DNA from: Dactylosporangium aurantiacum
GTDB taxonomy: Bacteria > Actinomycetota > Actinomycetes > Mycobacteriales > Micromonosporaceae
Length of the DNA stretch: 64,000 nucleotides
Assembly (NCBI RefSeq): GCF_000716715.1
Contig: NZ_JNYJ01000007.1
Coordinates: 248,001 to 312,000, forward strand
Direction of reading: 5' to 3'
Shown: positions 27,826-37,761 of the stretch, piece after piece
Position numbering within the stretch: position 1 is the first letter of the stretch
Layout: the number at the start of each line of letters is the position of its first letter
Translations under genes and position numbers: made by a program
The notes under the pieces: model-generated
The model's input: only the letters and a program-made list of their open reading frames with translations
Database searches by the model: none
Told to the model about the DNA's origin: nothing

Positions 27826-27862
27826 GATCCGGTGGTGCGCCTGGCGGGGCGCCCACCGGATC
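27826..27862. terminator. Bidirectional hairpin between htrA and glpK
   Basis: GATCCGGTGG-T-GCGCC and GGCGC-CCACCGGATC form a long stem with one bulged base, and CCAGA/TCTGG can pair outside it. It lies between two convergent genes and should stop transcription from both sides. Confidence 0.75.
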
Positions 27863-27881
27863 TCTGGCGTTCGGGGGGTGC

Positions 27882-29363
<1,482 letters not shown>

Positions 29364-29461
29364 CTTCGCCGAAGAGTTGTCACGTTCGGGACGGAACCTT
29401 TGCGCGGTCGCGGCTGAGCCTTACGCTGCCTGCCGGAACAGTGGCCCTATCAGGAGCGATC

Positions 29462-32400
29462 GTGGCCGTCATCGAGACGCGCATCAGTGTCTGGGAGGCC
29501 CTCGCCGGGCGTGCCCCGGGGGTCCCGTGGGGCCCCACTGACCAGGGTCTGTGGCAGGCAGTCACCGACCGGCTCAACCCTGCCCGCGCCCGGCCGGTGC
29601 TGCGCGCCGAGGTCGAGGCCGTCACGCTCACCTCTGCCCGCGGCGTCGACTATGTCATGGTCCGCTCGCCCGACCGGGGCGAGGCCTGCTACCTGCGGCT
29701 CACGCCGGACGAGTGGAGCCTGGCGCAGCTCATGGACGGCAGCCGCACCGTCGCCCGGCTCGTCGCCGACTTCGCCCGCATCTCCGGCCGGCTCGCGCCC
29801 GACCAGGTCACCCGGGTCGTGGCCGACCTCGCCGGCAACCGCATGCTCGACGAGCTGCCCGTCGACGCGTTCCACCGGCTGCACCGCGTGCACCGCCGGC
29901 CGTGGCCGATCCGGCTCGGCAAGGCGCTGCTGGCCACCGCGCAGGGGCGCCGGGTCGTCATCGCCCGTGTCGACCCCGTCGTCACGTTCCTGTACAAGGC
30001 CGGCGGCCGGCTGTTCTTCACCCGGGTCGTCGCCGTGCTCGCCGGGCTGGTCGCGCTGGCCGGGCTCGGCGTGTTCGTCTTCAACTGGTTCCGCGCCGAC
30101 CAGTCGGTGTTCCTCACCCAGGACTCCTACTTCACCGGCGCCCTGGTGCTGCTCGGCCTCAACGTCGTCGCGCTCGCCTGCCACGAGCTCGGCCACGCGC
30201 TGGGCGCCAAGCACGCCGGCCGGAAGGTGCCGGTCGCCGGTTTCCTCGTGTACTTCGGGATCCCGTCGGTCTTCGTGGACACCACCGACGTGTGGATGGC
30301 CGGCCGGCGCGCCCGGATCGTCACCACCGTCGCCGGACCGGCCACCGGCCTGGTGCTCGCCGGCGCCTGCCAGCTCGTCGGGCTGTTCTACCCGGAGCTG
30401 CAGCCGTGGACGTTCAAGCTGGCGTTCGCCTGGTACCTCAACGCGCTGTTCAACCTGAACCCGTTCATGGCGCTCGACGGCTACTACCTGCTCATGGACT
30501 GGCTGGAGGTGCCCAACCTGCGGGCCCGCGGCCTGGCCTGGGTGCTCGCCCGGCTGCGCCGGCGCCCGCCGCGCTTCAACGAGCTGGATCGGGAGGGCCG
30601 CCTCGTCGCCCTGTACGGCATGCTCGCCGTCGTCTGGCTCGCCATCGCCGTCAACCTGATCTACCGCATCTACACCGACCGGGTCGCGGGGGTCGTCACC
30701 GGCCTGTGGAACGCCGGCTGGGCGGCCCGGGCGCTGCTCGCGGTCATCGTCGCCGGGCTGCTCGCCCCGCTGGTCTACCTGCTGTTCTCGTGGCTGCGCC
30801 GGCGCGCCCGCCGGCTGCGTGACCGGCTCGGGGAGCGCAAGCTCTCCCGGGACGAGCCGCGCCGCCTCGCCGCCCTGCGCGGCTCCAGCCTCGCCGACCT
30901 GCCGCCGGCCGCACTCGCCAAGCTCGCCGAGCAGGCCCGCTGGGTGCACCCGCGCACCGGCGAGCAGCTGGTCTTCGCCGGTGCCGCGCAGCAGTCGGTG
31001 TACGTCGTCGTCGACGGCGCCCTGGAGGCGCGCCGCCCCGGCGACCCGACCGGCACCGTCCGGGAGCGGGTCGGCAAGGGCGGCGTCGTCGGCCTCGCCA
31101 ACGCGATCACCGGCGCGCCCGCCGCGCTCGGCTGGCTGACCGCCGGCACCACCCTGCTCGCGATCCCGCCGTCGACGGTCGCCGCCGCCGTCGGCCCGCT
31201 GCCCGGCCCGCCGCCGGTGGAGTGGGCCGAGCTGGAGGCGCTGCTGGCGGAGGCGCCGGCGCTCGCCGACCTCGGTGCGGAGGACCGGCTCGGGCTCATG
31301 ACCCGCGCCCAGCCGGCGCAGCTGGCGCCGGGCCAGCCGGTGCACCTGAGCAGCGGCACCGACGCGATCGTGGTCGCGTCCGGCACGCTGGCGCTGCCCG
31401 AGGGCGTGCAGCTGGGCCGCGGCGCGATGATCGGCCCGTACGGCGACGGCGCGCCCGGCCAGGTCGCCACCGCCCGCTCCGCCGCCCGGGTCTGGGTGCT
31501 GCCCGCCGTCGCCGGCCTGCCCCTGCTCATCGGCGGTCCCGCACCCTCCGGCGCGGTCGCCGGCGGCCGGGCGCCGTCCTCGGGCGCCCACCCGCCGGCC
31601 GCGTACCCGCCGCTCGCCGCGCCGCCCGGCGTCCACGGCCCCTCGGACGACACCGTCGACAAGCGCTTCGAGCGCAAGCTGTGGTGGCTGCTGGTCCTGC
31701 TGCTGCTCTTCGCGCTGTTCCTGACCGGCAGCAACCTGTTCTCCGCGCCGGTGTGGGCCGAGATGCCGACCGACCGGGCCCTGGTCACCGTGACCCGGGG
31801 CCAGGCCGTCGTCACCGTCGACGGCCAGGAGCGCACGCTGCGCCGCGACGGCAGGCTGTACGTCGAGCGGGGCGACACCGTCACCATCGGCGACCGCTCC
31901 ACCGCCACGATGACGTTCCGCGGCGGCAGCGTCACGGTCCTGTGCGCCGGCGCCCGCCTCGACGTCGGCGAGCTGGTCAGCTCCGTCGACCGCCGCCCGA
32001 TCCAGCCGACCGGCGCGTTCACGCTGCGGGCCGGCCGCACCCTGGTCGACACGACGAGCACCACGACGGCGTTCGACCCGCTGCAGCTCACCGTCACCGG
32101 CGCCGGCGACCCCGTCGGCAACGACGGCCGGGCCCGCTACGCCCTGTCGGCCGGCACCGGCACGCCGGAGGTCGGCTCGGGCGTCGTCACCCAGGGCGGC
32201 TCGGCCGTCACGGTGGACCCGTCGGCCGACCTGACCTGCGGCGACGGCGTCGCGCTGCCCAAGCCCGGCGGCACCCCGACCGGGTCGCCGTCCCCGTCGG
32301 ACCCGCCGTCGGAGTCGCCGTCCGCGTCCCCGTCGCCGTCCGACAGCCCGTCGGCCTCCGCGTCGCCGGGCACCACCCCGACGAGGACGAGGACCCCGAC

Positions 32401-32806
32401 GCCGACCCGCGGCACCACGACGACCGCCGGGCCGCCGACCACGTCTCCGCCGCCCCCGCGCGACACGACCGTGCCGACGGTGTCGATCACCCAGCCGCGG
32501 GCAGCCGACCTCTACCCGCCCGGTTGCCGCTACGGAGGACCGTCGACCATCACGTTCGCCATCACCGCGGCCGACCGCGTGGACCCGTCGTCCACACTGA
32601 CGGTGACGTTGCGTACGAGCGTGAAGGGCACCTCCTCGGTCACGTACCTGAAGGGCACCGCGTTCAGCGGTTCGTTCGGCGACGTGGTCTCGCAGAACTA
32701 CTTCGACATCACCATCTCCGCTCGGGCGGTCGATCCGGCGGGCAACGCAAGCGCGTGGTCGGCGCCGATCACGCTTCACTACAACGCGCAATGCATTCCT
32801 GGCTGA
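29462..32806 (+). CDS. M50 metalloprotease with PqqD/RRE-like N-terminus, cyclic-nucleotide-binding-like and FecR-like domains
   Basis: The protein has about 1114 residues from the GTG at 29462 (AGGAG just upstream; another GTG lies 21 bases earlier). Residues about 60-135 (YLRLTPDEWSLAQLMDG followed by RTVARLVADF) look like a PqqD/RiPP-recognition winged helix. A multi-helix M50 site-2-protease core follows, with zinc motif HELGH (residues 241-245) and the third ligand in NPFMALDG. Two cyclic-nucleotide-binding-like beta barrels (about 480-575 and 605-690) come next, then a last helix (WWLLVLLLLFALFLTG), an extracellular FecR-like domain, a Ser/Pro/Thr linker and a C-terminal Ig-like domain. 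Such proteins are annotated as putative peptide zinc metalloproteases. Two small genes follow closely. Role in peptide processing or export is inferred. Confidence 0.8.
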   Translation: MAVIETRISVWEALAGRAPGVPWGPTDQGLWQAVTDRLNPARARPVLRAEVEAVTLTSARGVDYVMVRSPDRGEACYLRLTPDEWSLAQLMDGSRTVARLVADFARISGRLAPDQVTRVVADLAGNRMLDELPVDAFHRLHRVHRRPWPIRLGKALLATAQGRRVVIARVDPVVTFLYKAGGRLFFTRVVAVLAGLVALAGLGVFVFNWFRADQSVFLTQDSYFTGALVLLGLNVVALACHELGHALGAKHAGRKVPVAGFLVYFGIPSVFVDTTDVWMAGRRARIVTTVAGPATGLVLAGACQLVGLFYPELQPWTFKLAFAWYLNALFNLNPFMALDGYYLLMDWLEVPNLRARGLAWVLARLRRRPPRFNELDREGRLVALYGMLAVVWLAIAVNLIYRIYTDRVAGVVTGLWNAGWAARALLAVIVAGLLAPLVYLLFSWLRRRARRLRDRLGERKLSRDEPRRLAALRGSSLADLPPAALAKLAEQARWVHPRTGEQLVFAGAAQQSVYVVVDGALEARRPGDPTGTVRERVGKGGVVGLANAITGAPAALGWLTAGTTLLAIPPSTVAAAVGPLPGPPPVEWAELEALLAEAPALADLGAEDRLGLMTRAQPAQLAPGQPVHLSSGTDAIVVASGTLALPEGVQLGRGAMIGPYGDGAPGQVATARSAARVWVLPAVAGLPLLIGGPAPSGAVAGGRAPSSGAHPPAAYPPLAAPPGVHGPSDDTVDKRFERKLWWLLVLLLLFALFLTGSNLFSAPVWAEMPTDRALVTVTRGQAVVTVDGQERTLRRDGRLYVERGDTVTIGDRSTATMTFRGGSVTVLCAGARLDVGELVSSVDRRPIQPTGAFTLRAGRTLVDTTSTTTAFDPLQLTVTGAGDPVGNDGRARYALSAGTGTPEVGSGVVTQGGSAVTVDPSADLTCGDGVALPKPGGTPTGSPSPSDPPSESPSASPSPSDSPSASASPGTTPTRTRTPTPTRGTTTTAGPPTTSPPPPRDTTVPTVSITQPRAADLYPPGCRYGGPSTITFAITAADRVDPSSTLTVTLRTSVKGTSSVTYLKGTAFSGSFGDVVSQNYFDITISARAVDPAGNASAWSAPITLHYNAQCIPG

Positions 32807-32817
32807 GGGAGTCGAAC

Positions 32818-33033
32818 GTGCTCTGTTGGTTCTGCGCCAAGGCGGCGCGGGGGTCGTGCCGGTTCTGCGCCCGTGGGCTGTGTGAGGACCACGCGAAGTT
32901 CGGCCCGTACCTGCTGGAGGTGCACCGTTCGCAGAGCCGCGGGCGGGCCGAGGGCCTCGTCGTGGAGGACGCGGTGCAGTGCGGCACCTGCCGGCCCCGG
33001 CCACAGCCCGTGCCCATGCCCGAGCTCGACTGA
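32818..33033 (+). CDS. Small Cys-rich (zinc-ribbon-like) protein
   Basis: This 71-residue protein contains CWFCAKAARGSCRFCARGLCEDH in its first 25 residues and a CGTC pair near residue 55, together seven cysteines and one histidine arranged like zinc-binding knuckles. It starts with GTG at 32818 after GAGGGAG, 11 bases after the protease stop, and ends 27 bases before the next gene, so all three form an operon. It may be a metal-binding adaptor for the protease. No named family is recognised. Confidence 0.7.
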   Translation: MLCWFCAKAARGSCRFCARGLCEDHAKFGPYLLEVHRSQSRGRAEGLVVEDAVQCGTCRPRPQPVPMPELD

Positions 33034-33060
33034 CCGACCGACACCTGGGGGACTGTTCCG

Positions 33061-34401
33061 ATGAGCGACTTCGACGACGTGCTGGAGCGACTGCTGACCG
33101 ACCCCGGCTTCCAGGCCCGCCTGGCCGCCGACCCGGCGGGTGCGCTCGCCGGGTACGACCTCAGCGCCGATGAGCTGGAGCTGCTCCAGGCGCAGGTCGG
33201 CGGCGGGGACACCGGGCAGTCCCGGGTCGAGCAGCGCACCAGCAAGGCCAGCATGTTCGGTCTGCTGTCCTCGATCGGTTCGGGCCTCGGCGACGTCGTC
33301 CACGGGCACGGCCCGGGCGGCCTGGGCGGTACTGGCGGCCCGGCCGACGCCGGGCACGGCGCAGGCGCGCACGCGGCCGGCTCCCAGGGCGGCGGCGCGG
33401 GGCAGAGCGTGGCCCGGGGCCTGGGCGCCCTGGAGCAGTCCGGCGGCCGGCACGCCGCCGTCGAGCAGCCCGAGCCGCACGGCGGTCTCGCCGCGCACGT
33501 CCAGGGCGCCCTCCAGCACGGCGCGCACGCCGCCGCCGGCGGGGCCGAGGCGCACGCCGGGCCCGGTGGCGCGTCCGCGTCCGCCGGGTCGGCCGGCGGG
33601 TTCGGCGGCCTGGCCGACGCCCACGCCCACAGCGGCGGGCCGGGCAGCGCCGGGCTCGCCGAGGCGCCGGACCAGCCGGCCGGTGCCGGCGCCGGGCTGT
33701 CCGAGGCCGCCGACGGTCCGCGGGTGTACGCCTCCGCCGGCTACGGCGGGCAGGGCAGCGCGGGCCTCGCCGAGGCGCCGGACCAGCCGGCGGGCGGCAG
33801 CGCCGGGCTCGCCGAGGCCGACCCGTACGCCGGCGGCGCGGGGCACGGTGTCGCGGGGCACGTGACGGAGGTCCACACCAGCAGCCAGGGCACCGTGTAC
33901 CGCTCCAGCAGCGCCGGCATCGGCGCGGCCGGCGGCACGACGGATGGCACGGCCGGGTTCGGCCCGGCCGACGGTGCCGCGGGCAGCGGCCGGCACGGCA
34001 TCGCCGCCGGTCTCGACAGCCTCTCGCCGTCGCACGGCGGCACCCCGGCCCCGCCGCCCGGCGACGGCGGCCACCGCGGCGTCATCGGCGGCGTCGCCGG
34101 CGCGCTGCACGACGCCGCCCCGAACGGTGCCGGGCAGGCCCCGACCGACGGGTACCACACCCGGGTCGACTGGGACGGCGACGGCCGGTGGGACCAGCAC
34201 ACGTACGTGAACCGGGCCGACGGCGGCGTCGACATCGTGGTGGACGTCGACGGTGACGGCCGGGCCGAGTTCGTCGGGCACGACACCGACCGGGACGGCC
34301 TCATCAACTCCTCCGAGATCGACACCAACCACGACGGCGTGATGGACCAGCGGTACGAGGACCTCAACGGCGACGGCTGGCTGGACCGCCGCACCCGCTG
34401 A
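33061..34401 (+). CDS. Leader-like N-terminus fused to Gly/Ala/His-rich region and calcium-loop C-terminus
   Basis: This 446-residue protein has no signal peptide. Residues 1-46 (DDVLERLLTDPGFQARLAAD, then ALAGYDLSADELELL) form a short helical domain that ends in VGGG at 46-49, the layout of Nif11-like leader peptides. A conserved-looking segment VEQRTSKASMFGLL follows. Residues 75-350 are low-complexity Gly/Ala/His with a repeated SAGLAEAPDQPAG. The C-terminus has four DxDxDG-type loops (DWDGDGRWDQ, DVDGDGRAEF, DTDRDGLINSSEID, DLNGDGWLDR) that should bind calcium. I infer a structural or secreted cargo handled by the RRE-like protease encoded upstream; an IniB-like protein is an alternative. 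Confidence 0.7.
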   Translation: MSDFDDVLERLLTDPGFQARLAADPAGALAGYDLSADELELLQAQVGGGDTGQSRVEQRTSKASMFGLLSSIGSGLGDVVHGHGPGGLGGTGGPADAGHGAGAHAAGSQGGGAGQSVARGLGALEQSGGRHAAVEQPEPHGGLAAHVQGALQHGAHAAAGGAEAHAGPGGASASAGSAGGFGGLADAHAHSGGPGSAGLAEAPDQPAGAGAGLSEAADGPRVYASAGYGGQGSAGLAEAPDQPAGGSAGLAEADPYAGGAGHGVAGHVTEVHTSSQGTVYRSSSAGIGAAGGTTDGTAGFGPADGAAGSGRHGIAAGLDSLSPSHGGTPAPPPGDGGHRGVIGGVAGALHDAAPNGAGQAPTDGYHTRVDWDGDGRWDQHTYVNRADGGVDIVVDVDGDGRAEFVGHDTDRDGLINSSEIDTNHDGVMDQRYEDLNGDGWLDRRTR

Positions 34402-34423
34402 CCGGAGTTCGCCCGCCGGACAT

Positions 34424-34443
34424 CAACATGTATCGACATGTTG
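34424..34443. promoter_or_regulatory. Palindromic hairpin CAACATG-TATCGA-CATGTTG
   Basis: A perfect 7-bp inverted repeat with a 6-base spacer lies 23 bp beyond the stop of the calcium-loop protein gene and just before the PHP fragment. It is AT-richer than its surroundings. It could be a weak terminator or a regulator site. Confidence 0.4.
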
Positions 34444-34456
34444 GGCCGGGTGGCGC

Positions 34457-35128
34457 GTGCGCTCCATCAGCGGCCTGTCGAAGTCGGAGTGGGACCGCGC
34501 CGGCGCCCTCGCCGACGCCGCCGACGACCCGGGCAACTCCACCGCCGTCCGCGGGTTCGAGTGGTCGCACCCGCTGCTCGGGCACGTGAACGTCTGGTTC
34601 ACCAACGGCTTCACCGACCTGGGCGGGTCCGGCAACATGGGCGGCCTGTACAACTGGATCGTCAACAACGGCGGGGTGGCCCGCTTCAACCACCCGGGCC
34701 GGGAGATCGCCCGCTTCGGCAACTTCGCCTTCACCGCCGCGGCCCGCGCCGCGGTGGTCGGCCTGGAGATGTTCAACCGGGGCGACGACTACCTCTTCGA
34801 CGGCTGGTCCGAGGGGCGCACGTCGGCGCTCAACGCCTGCCTCAACGCCGGCTGGCGGACCGGGATCAGCGGCGTCCCCGACGAGCACGGCACCGACTGG
34901 GGCTTCCCCGAGGGCAAGGGCCGCACCGGGCTGTGGGTGGCCGACGTGATCGACACCGTCGCCAACCAGGTCGTGCGCTTCACGGTGCCGCTGGACGCGG
35001 CGCTCGGCGACTGGGTCGTCCTGCGGGTCTCGGACCCCACCCTGCCCGACCCGAGCCCCGGGCCCAACGGTCACCCGTGCAACGACTTCGGGCTGGCGTA
35101 CACGAGCCCCTGGTGGCTTCGGCCCTGA
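34457..35128 (+). pseudogene. 5'-truncated CehA/McbA-type PHP metallohydrolase
   Basis: The 223 codons match the C-terminal half of CehA/McbA-family phosphoesterase-like hydrolases: VRGFEWSHPLLGHVNVW, GGVARFNHPGRE (a metal-binding His), GLEMFNRG, LNAGWRTGISGVPDEHG and FPEGKGRTGLWV. The N-terminal HxH and the signal peptide are missing, and no matching frame is found upstream, where another gene ends 55 bp before. It begins abruptly at a GTG without a clear ribosome site. It is probably a remnant left by a deletion or insertion; a working shortened enzyme is unlikely because half of the metal site is absent. Confidence 0.65.
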
Positions 35129-35254
35129 GCCCGCCGGCGCCGCGGCGCGCCCGGCGTCGCGGCACCGAAACTTGGTCATGGCACGTTTCGGGGATCAGTC
35201 CGGCGGCGGACCGGCCTACCGTTTTCCAGGTAACCAACGAGCCGGGAGCGGGCC

Positions 35255-35638
35255 ATGAGCGACTTTGACATCGACTGGGAGATGGAGGACGGTCTCCAGG
35301 TCGACCACGACGGTGGCGCTGACCTGCTCTCCGCCGACCAGCAGTTCGACGAGCACCACGACGCGTTCGACGCCGGCGGCCAGGAGGGCGGGCACGCCAC
35401 CCTGGACGGCGACATCAGCGACGTCGGCGGTGACCTGCACGACGAGCAGCCGAGCTTCGGCGACGTCAGCGACGAGTCACAGTACGTCGACGAGACCGAC
35501 CTGCCCGAGTTCCACTTCGACCCGGGCTTCACCGACGGGTCCTACGACCTGATCGGCGCCGACCGGCACGAGGCGGACCTGTGGTCGCAGCTGATGGTCG
35601 ACATGAACGAGGACGTCAACCCGTACGCGGCGAGCTAG
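35255..35638 (+). CDS. Highly acidic small protein
   Basis: This 127-residue protein is extremely rich in Asp and Glu with many His residues (DIDWEMEDGLQVDHDGG, then FDEHHDAFDAGGQEGGHATLDGDISDVGGDLHDE). It has no signal peptide, no membrane segment and no lysines. Its first five residues, MSDFD, equal those of the calcium-loop protein at 33061, which suggests a related N-terminal signal. It has a GGGAG ribosome site. Its stop overlaps the stop of the convergent GGDEF-EAL gene in the palindrome CTAG. Metal binding or a charged surface role is possible; no family is recognised. Confidence 0.65.
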   Translation: MSDFDIDWEMEDGLQVDHDGGADLLSADQQFDEHHDAFDAGGQEGGHATLDGDISDVGGDLHDEQPSFGDVSDESQYVDETDLPEFHFDPGFTDGSYDLIGADRHEADLWSQLMVDMNEDVNPYAAS

Positions 35639-37761
35639 AACCGGATCGAGGACGGCGGACCGGAGCTCGCGTAGTACCAGCCCTGCGCGGTGTCGCAGCC
35701 GAGGGCCAGCAGCCGGTCGGCCTGTTCGGCCGTCTCCACGCCCTCGGCCGTGACCCGCAGGTTGAGCGCGTGCGCCAGCCCGATCACCGCCGCGATGATC
35801 TTCTGGTCGACCGGGTCGGCGCCCTCCGGCGGGCGCAGCCCGGCGACGAACGAGCCCGCCAGCTTCAGGCTGTGCACGGGCAGGTGCCGCAGGTAGGCGA
35901 AGTTGCTGTACCCGGTGCCGAAGTCGTCGATCGCGATCCGCGGCCCGAGCGCGGCCAGGGCGTTGAGCGCCTCCGTGGGCTCGCCGCCGCTGCCCATCAC
36001 GGCGCTCTCGGTCAGCTCCAGCTGCAGCCGCTGCGGCGCCAGCCCGGTCTGCTCCAGGATCGCCTGCACGTCCCGGACGATGGTGCGGTCACGCATCTGC
36101 CGGACCGCCAGGTTGACGCTCATGAACGGCGCCCGGTCGCCGTGCTCGCGGTGCCACTGCGCGGCCTGCTTGCACGCCTCGTGCAGCACCCACCGCCCCA
36201 GCGGCACGATCAGGCCGGTCTCCTCGGCCATGCCGATGAACGCGTCCGGGCCCAGCACCCCGAAGCGCGGGTGGCGCCACCGGACCAGGGCCTCCACGCC
36301 GATGGTGACCCCGTCGCCGAGGCGGACCAGCGGCTGGTACTCCACGAAGAACTCGCGCCGTTCGAGGGCCGCGGGCATGCTGGCCGACAGCTCGTAGCGG
36401 GTCACCTCGCGGGCGTGCCGCTCGGCGTCGAAGAGCGCGAGCCGGTTGCGGCCGTCGGCCTTCGCCCAGTACAGCGTGGTGTCGGCGGCCTTCATCAGCT
36501 CAGCGGTGCTGGTGCCGCGCAGCGGCTGCTCGACCACGCCGATGCTGGCCGAGATGCTGATCTCGTGCCCGCCGACGTGGACCGGCGCCCGGACGGTGTC
36601 CAGGGCCCGCTCGGCGACCGCGACCACGTCGTCGGGGCCCTCGCAGCGCTCGATGAGCACCACGAACTCGTCGCCGCCCATCCGGGCGACCAGCTGGCCG
36701 TCGCCGGAGATCGAGCGGGCCAGCCGCCGGGCGACGGTCTGCAGCAGCTGGTCGCCGACGTCGTGCCCGAGCGTGTCGTTGATGACCTTGAACCCGTCGA
36801 CGTCGAGGTAGCACACGCCGACGCGCGAGCCGGGCTCGTCGTCGGCGCCGGCGAGCAGCTCCGCGAGCCGGTCGAAGAACATCGTGCGGTTCGGCAGCTG
36901 CGTCAGCGGGTCGTGCAGCGCCTGGTGCCGCAGCTGCAGCTGCAGCAGGTACCGCTCGGTGATGTCCTCGAACATGGCGACCAGCCACTTCGGCTCGCCG
37001 TCCTCGTCGCGGATGACCGAGGCGACGAGGTCGGTCCAGACCTGGTGGCCGTCCTTGTGCGTGTACGGCTTCTCGATGCGGAACTGGTCGCGCCGGCCGG
37101 CCAGCATCTCGTCGAACATCCCGGGGGCGATCGGCGGGTCCTGCGGGTGCACGAAGTCCTCGAACGTCATCAGCCGCAGCTCGTCGGAGGAGTAGCCGAG
37201 CATGTCGCACAGCGCCTGGTTGACCTCGATGACCTGGCCGTCGACGGTGCTGACGCTCATGCCGATGGCGGCGCCGGCGAAGATGGCCCGGAAGCGGGCC
37301 TCGCTGACCCGGCGGCTCTCCTCGGCCCGGGCCCGGGCCCACAGCGCCGCAGTGCGGATCTCCTCCTGCTCGTCGAGGACCCGGACGCGCAGCGCCTGTG
37401 CGTACCCGGCGGCGAGCGCGCCCTGGATCTCCGCGACCCGCTTGATCGGCGCCTTCGCGAACTGCTCGCTGAGCACCGCGACGGTGCGCTCCAGCGTGGT
37501 CGGCTCGGTGAAGTGGGCGGCGACCAGCGTCGAGCCGACCTCGCGCACGTCGGCGGGGTCGAAGGTCTCGGCCGTGAGCGCGTGGATGAGCCGGGAGGCC
37601 AGGGCGGTGAGGAAGTCCTGCACCTCCAGCCCGTTCATCGACACGTAGCTGGTGCCGGCGATGGCCAGCGACCAGCTGCGGGCGAGCCGCTCGGCGGCTC
37701 GGTGCGGGCGGTCCCACGACGTCGGCGTGGGGCTGAGGGCGGTCATGATCAGTGGGTGCAC
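35635..37761 (-). CDS. PAS-GGDEF-EAL cyclic-di-GMP enzyme (soluble)
   Basis: This 708-residue protein has an N-terminal helical domain of about 150 residues, a PAS domain (RFRAIFAGAAIGMSV...VNQALCDMLGYS), GGDEF with the intact motif MGGDEF near residue 358, and EAL. The EAL catalytic set is EALVRW, VNLAVRQ, LTESAVM, DDFGTGYSN, LKLAGSF (the Lys is kept although LKID is altered), AEGVET and AQGWYY. It may make and break c-di-GMP. There is no membrane helix, so it senses a cytoplasmic signal. GTG at 37761 overlaps the upstream stop by one base; ATG at 37746 is an alternative start. Confidence 0.92.
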   Translation of the reverse strand: MHPLIMTALSPTPTSWDRPHRAAERLARSWSLAIAGTSYVSMNGLEVQDFLTALASRLIHALTAETFDPADVREVGSTLVAAHFTEPTTLERTVAVLSEQFAKAPIKRVAEIQGALAAGYAQALRVRVLDEQEEIRTAALWARARAEESRRVSEARFRAIFAGAAIGMSVSTVDGQVIEVNQALCDMLGYSSDELRLMTFEDFVHPQDPPIAPGMFDEMLAGRRDQFRIEKPYTHKDGHQVWTDLVASVIRDEDGEPKWLVAMFEDITERYLLQLQLRHQALHDPLTQLPNRTMFFDRLAELLAGADDEPGSRVGVCYLDVDGFKVINDTLGHDVGDQLLQTVARRLARSISGDGQLVARMGGDEFVVLIERCEGPDDVVAVAERALDTVRAPVHVGGHEISISASIGVVEQPLRGTSTAELMKAADTTLYWAKADGRNRLALFDAERHAREVTRYELSASMPAALERREFFVEYQPLVRLGDGVTIGVEALVRWRHPRFGVLGPDAFIGMAEETGLIVPLGRWVLHEACKQAAQWHREHGDRAPFMSVNLAVRQMRDRTIVRDVQAILEQTGLAPQRLQLELTESAVMGSGGEPTEALNALAALGPRIAIDDFGTGYSNFAYLRHLPVHSLKLAGSFVAGLRPPEGADPVDQKIIAAVIGLAHALNLRVTAEGVETAEQADRLLALGCDTAQGWYYASSGPPSSIRF

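Noticed and set aside
34457..35128. Functional short PHP hydrolase
   Set aside because: Half of the metal-binding residues and the export signal of the family are missing, so it is listed as a pseudogene.
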